Assembly: GCA_905233595.1 (NCBI GenBank)
Contig: CAJOFI010000085.1
Location: forward strand, 2,121-7,484
DNA: 5,364 nt
Reading direction: 5' to 3'
From: an uncultured Oscillospiraceae bacterium
GTDB lineage: Bacteria > Bacillota > Clostridia > Oscillospirales > Oscillospiraceae
The position numbers and the translations under genes were made by a program. Shown piece after piece: positions 1 through 4,632 of the stretch (position 1 is its first letter; each line of letters starts with the position of its first letter). The notes beneath the pieces are model-generated. The model was not told the origin of the DNA and made no database searches. It worked only from the letters and a program-made list of their open reading frames with translations.

Positions 1-2
1 TC

Positions 3-596
3 CCCCACGCGGGCGGGCTGTTTATGCTGGTCGGGCAGGCCAAGCGCGCATGCGAACTCTTCACCGGCGCGCGCATCCCCGATTCCGAGATCGACCGCAT
101 CGAGCACGCGCTTTCAGTCTCAATGCAGAACGTCGTGCTCATCGGCATGCCGGGCTGCGGCAAGTCCACCGTGGGGGCGATGCTCGCCGAGAGGCTCAAG
201 CGCCCGCTTCTCGAGGCGGACGCGGAGATCGTGAAGGCGGCGGGCTGCACGATCCCGGAAATCTTCGCAAACGGGGGAGAGGAACGCTTTCGCGAGATCG
301 AGTCCAAGGTTCTGCGCGAGCTGGGCAAGCGCTCCGGCGCGGTGATCTCCACGGGCGGCGGCTGTGTGACCCGGGAGGAAAACTACGCGCTGCTGCACCA
401 GAACGGGCGCATCGTGTGGCTCACGCGGGAACTTGACAGGCTTCCGAAGGACGGCCGCCCCCTGTCGCTGAAAAACGATCTCAGCCTCATGTACGAGCAG
501 CGCCGCCCGCTCTATGCGCGCTTTGCCGATTTCGTGATCGACAACAACGGCGCGCTCTCCGAGACGGCGGAGAACATTCTGGAGGTGTTGCAATGA
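3..596 (+). CDS. aroK: Bifunctional shikimate dehydrogenase/shikimate kinase, C-terminal part (5' end outside window)
   Basis: The frame is open to the left edge, so this is the tail of a longer protein. The first ~30 visible residues (PHAGGLFMLVGQAKRACELF, then a short helix) match the end of shikimate dehydrogenase AroE, where a GL-M-L--QA segment is followed by a C-terminal helix. From about nt 123 the protein becomes shikimate kinase, which phosphorylates shikimate with ATP in the cytoplasm. Counting from the ATG at 24, I see the Walker A loop GMPGCGKST (41-49), the shikimate-binding Asp66, Arg90 in the FREIE motif, the GGG loop (111-113), the lid Arg145 in RPLS and Arg160 in RRPLY. The kinase part is about 157 residues, normal for AroK. 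The ATG at 123, at the natural kinase start, has no ribosome binding site, which supports a true fusion over two genes. AroE-AroK fusions are known in Clostridia. The stop overlaps the next start (ATGA). Confidence 0.93.
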   Translation, partial: PHAGGLFMLVGQAKRACELFTGARIPDSEIDRIEHALSVSMQNVVLIGMPGCGKSTVGAMLAERLKRPLLEADAEIVKAAGCTIPEIFANGGEERFREIESKVLRELGKRSGAVISTGGGCVTREENYALLHQNGRIVWLTRELDRLPKDGRPLSLKNDLSLMYEQRRPLYARFADFVIDNNGALSETAENILEVLQ

Positions 597-1036
597 ATTT
601 TCTCGTCATCAACGGCCCGAATCTGAATCTTCTCGGTCTGCGCGAGCCGGAGATCTACGGCAGGCAGGACTTCGCCGCCCTGCAAAGCTTCATCCGGCGC
701 GCGGCGGCGGAGGCCGGCGTGGAGGTGGAGCTTTTCCAGCACAACCACGAAGGCGCGATCGTGGATAAGATCCAGGCGGCTTACGGCGTCTTTGACGGCA
801 TCGTCATCAACCCCGCGGCCTACACACACACGAGCGTCGCGATCCTCGACGCACTCAAGGCGGTGGCGCTCCCGGCGGTGGAGGTGCACCTGTCCGACGT
901 GTCGAAGCGCGAGAGCTTCCGGCAAATCTCCTACGCGGGCATGGCCTGCGTCAAGACCTATATGGGGCTCGGCTTTGAGGGCTACCGCGAGGCGATCCAC
1001 TATCTGCGGCAATACATCGAAGGAGAGCGGGCATGA
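593..1036 (+). CDS. aroQ: Type II 3-dehydroquinate dehydratase
   Basis: This enzyme converts 3-dehydroquinate to 3-dehydroshikimate, the substrate of the AroE domain encoded just upstream. At 147 residues it has the normal type II length; the type forms dodecamers of a flavodoxin-like fold. Visible family motifs are the N-terminal INGPNLNLLG (6-15), Arg17 and the catalytic Tyr22 in REPEIYG, FQHNHEG (48-54), Asn73 with the general acid His79 in INPAAYTHTS (72-81), His99 in EVHLS (97-101), and Arg106/Arg110 in KRESFRQIS. The usual NPGAYTHTS reads NPAAYTHTS here, a mild change. The ATG start at 593 overlaps the upstream stop in ATGA and has GGAGG at 581-585 before it. The next gene again overlaps by ATGA, so the three genes are probably one transcript with coupled translation. 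Confidence 0.97.
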   Translation: MNFLVINGPNLNLLGLREPEIYGRQDFAALQSFIRRAAAEAGVEVELFQHNHEGAIVDKIQAAYGVFDGIVINPAAYTHTSVAILDALKAVALPAVEVHLSDVSKRESFRQISYAGMACVKTYMGLGFEGYREAIHYLRQYIEGERA

Positions 1037-1743
1037 TTGCGGTATTCGTCAACATGGCGACGGTGCTCGTGGGGAGCCTTCTCGGTATCCTGCTCAAAAA
1101 CCGCCTGAAGCAGAGCCTGCAGGAGGCGCTGATGAAAGCGCTGGCGCTCTGTACGGCGCTCATCGGCGTACAGAGCGCCATCGGCACGGCGGACGTGCTG
1201 TGCGTGATCGTGTGCATGGTGGTCGGCACCGCGCTGGGAGAGGGCCTGCGCATCGACGACGGCATCGAGCACGCGGGGGACTTCATCAAGGCGCGGCTCT
1301 TCAAAAACGGGGGCGGCGAGAGCCGCTTCACCGAGGGCTTCGTCTCGGCCTGCATCCTCTTTTGCATCGGCTCCATGACCATCGTGGGCTCGTTGGAGGC
1401 GGGCATCAACCATGATTACAGCATCATCTACGCCAAGAGCACGCTCGACTTCGTATCCTCCATGGCCTTCGGCGCGGCGATGGGCGTCGGCGTCACCTGT
1501 TCGGTGCTCTTTATCCTGGTCTTCCAGGGCGGGCTGACCCTGCTCTCTGGGCTGCTCTCACCGTTTCTCAGCGCGGCCGCTGTCACGGAGATGTCGGCTG
1601 TCGGCGGCGTGATCCTCATGGGCATGGCGATCAATATGCTGGGGCTCTGCAAGGAGCGCATCCGCGTTGCGAATATGCTCCCGGCGATCTTCCTGCCCAT
1701 CGCGTATCTCTCCGCGGCGGAAGCGATCGGCAGGATGCTGTAA
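1033..1743 (+). CDS. DUF554 family membrane protein (YqgA/YdfK-like)
   Basis: A 236-residue integral membrane protein of the DUF554 family (E. coli YqgA, B. subtilis YdfK); the length matches the family. No biochemical function is established that I know of; a transport or channel role is only a guess. Hydrophobic segments lie at about residues 1-21, 36-50, 54-70, 102-120, 140-176 (probably two passes), 187-205 and 214-233, giving about seven helices. Family signatures are the N-terminal VLVGSLLGILLKNRL, the GTALGEGLRIDDGIE segment (65-79) and the very typical F-EGFVSACILFCIGSMTIVGS (99-120). The ATG at 1033 overlaps the aroQ stop (ATGA) and has AAGGAG at 1020-1025, seven bases upstream. It is the last gene before the intergenic gap, so it is probably co-transcribed with the shikimate genes, although nothing in the sequence links it to that pathway. 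The coding region contains a perfect 14-bp inverted repeat at 1142-1180. Confidence 0.93.
   Translation: MIAVFVNMATVLVGSLLGILLKNRLKQSLQEALMKALALCTALIGVQSAIGTADVLCVIVCMVVGTALGEGLRIDDGIEHAGDFIKARLFKNGGGESRFTEGFVSACILFCIGSMTIVGSLEAGINHDYSIIYAKSTLDFVSSMAFGAAMGVGVTCSVLFILVFQGGLTLLSGLLSPFLSAAAVTEMSAVGGVILMGMAINMLGLCKERIRVANMLPAIFLPIAYLSAAEAIGRML
1142..1180 (+). repeat. Perfect 14-bp inverted repeat inside the DUF554 gene
   Basis: TGGCGCTCTGTACG (1142-1155) is the exact reverse complement of CGTACAGAGCGCCA (1167-1180), separated by an 11-base loop. The transcript could form a stable GC-rich hairpin within the coding region, about 110 bases after the start codon. The loop and its edge also contain a second copy of GGCGCTC (1155-1161, first copy 1143-1149), so the right arm could pair with either copy. 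The region encodes LALCTALIGVQSAI, a conserved family segment. No T-run follows, so it is not an intrinsic terminator. A function is not shown by the sequence. Confidence 0.75.
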
Positions 1744-1897
1744 GGGAATGCTGCCGCCTTCTCCTGACTTGAAAATACAGGAAAAAGCTCGGAAAGCAGA
1801 AAAAAACCTTGAAACGCAGGGGAAAGGGTAGTACAATAAAAGTGTTACGCGGTCGATCACTCTTTCGAGCGCCGCCAGCCTGTCCGGGGAGGTATCC
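1744..1897. other. Intergenic region between the aro operon and the MATE-ATPase gene
   Basis: This 154-base gap is A-rich in its left and middle parts (about 1768-1845) and GC-rich near the start codon. It contains the promoter at 1809-1837, an imperfect direct repeat (starts at 1768 and 1808) and the GGGGAGG ribosome binding site at 1886-1892. No stem-loop followed by a T-run is present, so the end of the aro transcript is not marked by an obvious intrinsic terminator. No small ORF or RNA gene is supported. Confidence 0.7.
1809..1837 (+). promoter_or_regulatory. SigA-type promoter for the MATE-ATPase/methyltransferase unit
   Basis: A -35 box TTGAAA (1809-1814) and a -10 box TACAAT (1832-1837) are separated by 17 bases, the optimal spacing for the housekeeping sigma factor. 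Each box differs from consensus (TTGACA, TATAAT) at one position. Transcription would start near 1843-1846, leaving a leader of about 53 bases before the ATG at 1898. The boxes sit in an A-rich stretch of an otherwise GC-rich region. A similar CTTGAAA-CAGG-AAA stretch occurs 40 bases upstream (from 1768) but has no matching -10 box. No clear operator palindrome was seen. Confidence 0.75.
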
Positions 1898-3616
1898 ATG
1901 GAAACCAAGTTTGCCAAGAGCGCCTATCGGTATTTTCTGTTCTGGGGCGTGTGCACCTCGCTTGCCATCACGGTCTGTACCATTGTGGACGCGTTGCTGA
2001 TCGGCAACCTCGTCGGCAGCAACGGCCTTGCGGTGACGAACCTATCGACCCCGGTCTTCCTCACCTACGCCCTCTTCGGCGTCACCGTCGGGGTCGGCGG
2101 CAACGTGCGCATCGGCAAGCATCTCGGCGCCTCCGAGATCGGGGAGGCCAACCGCGTCTTTCATATCCAGCTTACAACGGGTCTCATCATCGGCCTCATC
2201 TGCTGGGGCGCGCTCCTGTTCCGGGGCAGCTTCTTTACGCTGCTCGGGGTGACGGAGGTGCTGCGTCCGCTCGCGGAGAGCTATCTCACCGTGGTGCTCG
2301 CCTCCGCGCCGATGTTCGTAATGTACCACATCCTCTCCGCCACCGTGCGCACTGACAGCGACCCGGTGCGCGCCTCCGTCGCGTCCGGCGTCGTGATCGT
2401 GCTGAACCTCGGGCTGGATCTGTTCTTCATGCTCGTGCTGAGATGGGGCATCTTCGGCGCCTCCGCCTCCCTCTGCATCGCGGAGACGATGGGCGTCGCC
2501 GTGCTGCTCAGCCACTTTTTCAAAAAGCGCGCGCTTTTGAAGCTGGGTCTTCGCCTGCCCACCTGGCAGGATGTCAGGAGCTTTGCCGTCAACGGCTTCG
2601 GCATGGGCTCCGCCTTCTTCTTCCAGGGGGTCGTGATGCTGGCCTTCAACACCCTGCTCATCCGCAGCGGCGGCGCGCAGGCCGAGCTGAACGTGGCGGT
2701 CTACGGCGTGCTGTATTCGATCAGCATGGTGCCCTTCGCGCTATTCGACGGAGCTTCCAACGCGCTGGCGACGATCATCTCCTTCTTCCGGGGTGAGTGC
2801 GATACGCAGAGCATCCGCACCGTCTATCACCAGGCGCTGCGCTTTGCCGTCATCAGCAGCGCGGTCATCATCGCGCTCTGCCAGCTCTTCGCGACCTCGC
2901 TTGCCGCGCTCTTCGGCCTCCCGCCGGAGGTCTCCGGCGGGATGGCGGCGATCTCCATCCGCGTCTTCTCGCTGAGCATCCTGCTCTCGGGCGTCAACAC
3001 CGTCATCACCGCCTACTGGCAGGCCATCGGCCGCGCGGGCCTGGCGGGGCTCGTGTCCGTGCTGCGAAACTTCGTGGTCATTCTCGCCTTCGGGCTCTAT
3101 CCCATCTCCCACTATCAGATCCTCGGCGTGAGCGTCACCTACGGCGTGACCGAGCTATTATGCACCTTGCTGCTGCTCGTGCTGCTCAGCCTCCCGCGCT
3201 CACGCAGCTATCTTGACGAGCTCGGCGCTGCCAACGGCCGCGTCTTTGAAAACCAGTACAGCATCTCCACCGACAGCCACCAGCGCATCTCCGGCGACCT
3301 TGACGCCGTCTGCGAGGAGTGGGGGCTTCCGATGGCGAAGACCTTCTTCATCGAGTTTATCTGCGAGGAGCTGCTGCTCAACATCATCAAATTCGGCCTC
3401 AAGGACGGGCAGAGCGACCGCTATATCGCCATCAAGCTCATGGAGCGCGAGGACGGCTACGTCCTGCGCATCCGCGATAACGTGAGCGAGTTCAACCCCT
3501 TTGAGGTGGACGGCGACGCCATTGACAACGGCGTGCTTACACTGATCGAGAAAAAGACCAAACAGTATGAATATCAGCGCAAGATGATTTTCAACTATCT
3601 ATACATGGTGCTTTAG
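1898..3616 (+). CDS. MATE-family transporter fused to a C-terminal RsbW-like GHKL ATPase domain
   Basis: This is one uninterrupted 572-residue frame. Residues 1-432 form a polytopic membrane domain of the MATE (multidrug and toxin extrusion) family, cation-coupled antiporters. TM1 is followed by VDALLIGNLVGSNGLA (30-45), the GVGGNVRIGKHLG loop (65-77), a second bundle from about 225, and hydrophobic runs to about 432. A usual MATE protein ends near 450 residues; here a soluble domain of ~125 residues follows (about 448-572). It resembles the RsbW/SpoIIAB class of GHKL ATPases (HATPase_c_2): N-box EELLLN with Glu491 and Asn495, then LRIRDNVSEFNPF (523-535), where the usual D-x-G-x-x-F-[DN]-P has Val529 in place of Gly, and a terminal strand YEYQRKMIFNYLYMVL. 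The loss of this glycine and a poor G2 box make ATP binding uncertain. The substrate is unknown. The ATG at 1898 follows GGGGAGG by five bases, and the promoter is at 1809-1837. Confidence 0.9.
   Translation: METKFAKSAYRYFLFWGVCTSLAITVCTIVDALLIGNLVGSNGLAVTNLSTPVFLTYALFGVTVGVGGNVRIGKHLGASEIGEANRVFHIQLTTGLIIGLICWGALLFRGSFFTLLGVTEVLRPLAESYLTVVLASAPMFVMYHILSATVRTDSDPVRASVASGVVIVLNLGLDLFFMLVLRWGIFGASASLCIAETMGVAVLLSHFFKKRALLKLGLRLPTWQDVRSFAVNGFGMGSAFFFQGVVMLAFNTLLIRSGGAQAELNVAVYGVLYSISMVPFALFDGASNALATIISFFRGECDTQSIRTVYHQALRFAVISSAVIIALCQLFATSLAALFGLPPEVSGGMAAISIRVFSLSILLSGVNTVITAYWQAIGRAGLAGLVSVLRNFVVILAFGLYPISHYQILGVSVTYGVTELLCTLLLLVLLSLPRSRSYLDELGAANGRVFENQYSISTDSHQRISGDLDAVCEEWGLPMAKTFFIEFICEELLLNIIKFGLKDGQSDRYIAIKLMEREDGYVLRIRDNVSEFNPFEVDGDAIDNGVLTLIEKKTKQYEYQRKMIFNYLYMVL
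2919..2942 (+). repeat. Perfect 11-bp inverted repeat inside the MATE-ATPase gene
   Basis: TCCCGCCGGAG (2919-2929) and CTCCGGCGGGA (2932-2942) are exact reverse complements with only two bases between them, giving a 24-base near-palindrome. In RNA this could form a 10-bp GC-rich hairpin with a four-base loop. It lies in the codons for LPPEVSGGM, a loop between membrane helices. High GC and codon bias make chance formation possible, and no function is inferred. Confidence 0.6.
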
Positions 3617-3620
3617 GAGG
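3615..3620 (+). promoter_or_regulatory. Ribosome binding site that overlaps the MATE stop codon and fixes a TTG start
   Basis: AGGAGG at 3615-3620 is a full Shine-Dalgarno core that uses the last two bases of the TAG stop codon (3614-3616) of the upstream gene. It is followed five bases later by TTG at 3626. No ATG lies in frame near it; the next possible start, GTG at 3641, would be 20 bases away. The site therefore supports TTG as the methyltransferase start and suggests translational coupling with the transporter. Confidence 0.8.
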
Positions 3621-3625
3621 GCATT

Positions 3626-4471
3626 TTGCAGGTTACAAGTGTGTTCCAATCCCAGGCGGAGGCGGATCGTCTCAACGTGCAGAGCCGCCTGCTCTCTGAC
3701 GTCGAGGCGCCCTTCCTGCGCGGCCTCTTTGAGGGGCGGCGCGGCCTGCGCGTGCTCGACGTGGGCTGCCACAGCGGCGAGAAGTGCGTCTCGCGCTTCC
3801 GCCATGCCGCCGTCGGGCAGGTGTTGGGGCTGGAGCTGGAGGGCGAGGTCGCGAGGCTCGCCGAGGCGCGCTTCGGCAACGAGCGCTTTCACTTCTGCGC
3901 CTGCGACGTGGAGCGGGAGGACTTCGTCCCCTGGCTGAGAGAGCAAATGCAGACCCTGGGCATCCCGGCCTTTGACCTCATCAACCTCTCCTTCGTGCTG
4001 CTCTTTCTGCGCGAGCCCGAGAGGCTTCTTGCGCGCCTGCTGCCCTTTCTCTCGGAGGATGGGAAGATCCTCGTCACGGAGACGGATGACAGCGCAGCCT
4101 TTCTCGAGCCGGAGGGCGCGCGCCTGAACGCCTTTCTCAAGCGCCTCGCGCTTGACCCCTACGCCGGGGATCGCAGCGTCGGAAGCAGGCTTCCGGGCAT
4201 GCTGGAGCGCCTCGGCTGCAAAGGGGAGCTTTTGTGCTCGGCTCTGCGCGCGGGGCCGGGGGAGGAGGCGCGCAAGGAAGAGATCTTCACCATGTTCTTC
4301 TCCTATTTTCCCGAGGACGCGGCGCTTTTGCGCGCGCATTTTCCCGGGGAGGAGCGCTATCGGGAGTGGCTCTCGTGGACGGAGACGGAGTACCCCCGCC
4401 TGAAAGAACAGATCCTCTCGCCCGAGAGCACGATCTCCATGGGAATGGCGGTCTACGCCTGCGGGAAATAA
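3626..4471 (+). CDS. Class I SAM-dependent methyltransferase, substrate unknown
   Basis: A 281-residue soluble protein with a Rossmann-type methyltransferase core that would transfer a methyl group from S-adenosylmethionine. Visible landmarks are motif I VLDVGCHSG (43-51), the end of strand 2 LGLELE with acidic Glu70 for the ribose, CACDVE (91-96) with Asp94 near the adenine, FDLINLSFVLLFLREPERLL (116-135) as strand 4 and following helix, and GKILVTE (146-152) as strand 5. An ~18-residue segment with YAGDRSVGSRLPGMLERLG (179-197) and a C-terminal region with MFFSYFPED follow; these probably shape the substrate pocket. I cannot name the substrate; no DNA or rRNA methylase motif (such as NPPY) is seen. 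It starts at TTG with AGGAGG overlapping the stop of the transporter gene, nine bases after that stop, so the two are almost certainly co-translated. Its TAA stop coincides with the left flank of the MITE-like element. Confidence 0.88.
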   Translation: MQVTSVFQSQAEADRLNVQSRLLSDVEAPFLRGLFEGRRGLRVLDVGCHSGEKCVSRFRHAAVGQVLGLELEGEVARLAEARFGNERFHFCACDVEREDFVPWLREQMQTLGIPAFDLINLSFVLLFLREPERLLARLLPFLSEDGKILVTETDDSAAFLEPEGARLNAFLKRLALDPYAGDRSVGSRLPGMLERLGCKGELLCSALRAGPGEEARKEEIFTMFFSYFPEDAALLRAHFPGEERYREWLSWTETEYPRLKEQILSPESTISMGMAVYACGK

Positions 4472-4587
4472 GGAACTGTTCCGAAATAACTTGTGCAATC
4501 TGACTTGCCTTTTTCACCTGTAGCTTCGTTGTCAAATCTTGAAATACACAAAGTATTCCTGCGATCAATTTATTTCTGCACGGTTCC
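4472..4587. mobile_element. MITE-like non-coding element, 116 bp, with terminal inverted repeats and TAA flanks
   Basis: The left end GGAACTGTTCCGAAATAACTTG (4472-4493) and the reverse complement of the right end (4566-4587) agree at 18 of 22 positions, beginning GGAAC at both ends. The element is flanked by TAA at 4469-4471 and at 4588-4590, as expected of a 3-bp target duplication. Weaker complementarity seems to continue inward, so the whole element may fold into an imperfect hairpin. It is clearly AT-richer than the flanking genes and has no credible ORF, which fits a miniature inverted-repeat element mobilised by a transposase elsewhere. A T-N-A target duplication is known for the IS1031 group of the IS5 family, but assigning this element to it is inference. 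The left TAA is the methyltransferase stop codon, so insertion there did no damage to that gene. The repeats and flanks are seen directly; mobility is not. Confidence 0.72.
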
Positions 4588-4632
4588 TAACGGACAATAC
4601 CGCAAATTTTTATATAGAAAGGCTGTGCTGTA
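4588..4632 (+). other. Leader between the MITE-like element and the HAMP sensor gene
   Basis: This 45-base AT-rich stretch contains the right TAA flank, a short CGG-ACAATA-CCG inverted sequence (4591-4602), a TATATA at 4611-4616 that could be a -10 box, and AGAAAGG at 4616-4622 as a ribosome binding site ten bases before the ATG at 4633. No good -35 box lies 16-18 bases upstream of TATATA. If the element were absent, the methyltransferase stop would be only 42 bases from this start codon. Confidence 0.5.

Noticed and set aside
1761..1785. Possible terminator TCCTG-loop-CAGGA after the DUF554 gene
   Set aside because: The stem is only about five pairs, AT-poor pairing beyond it is broken, and an A-run, not a T-run, follows on the + strand.
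1809..2000. Short open frame of 63 codons starting at TTG near the -35 box
   Set aside because: It begins upstream of the expected transcription start, has no ribosome binding site and overlaps the transporter gene in another frame; the peptide looks like out-of-frame translation.
3599..4498. 299-codon open frame on the minus strand opposite the methyltransferase
   Set aside because: Long antisense frames are common in GC-rich genes. The product lacks recognisable motifs, while the + strand shows clear methyltransferase motifs and a ribosome binding site.
4529..4557. Promoter TTGTCA-17-AGTATT within the MITE-like element
   Set aside because: The -35 box is good, but the -10 box matches consensus poorly, so it is mentioned only as a possible contributor to sensor gene expression.
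4591..4612. Possible terminator CGG-ACAATA-CCG followed by T-rich sequence
   Set aside because: The stem has only three pairs, and the T-run begins several bases after it; too weak to call.
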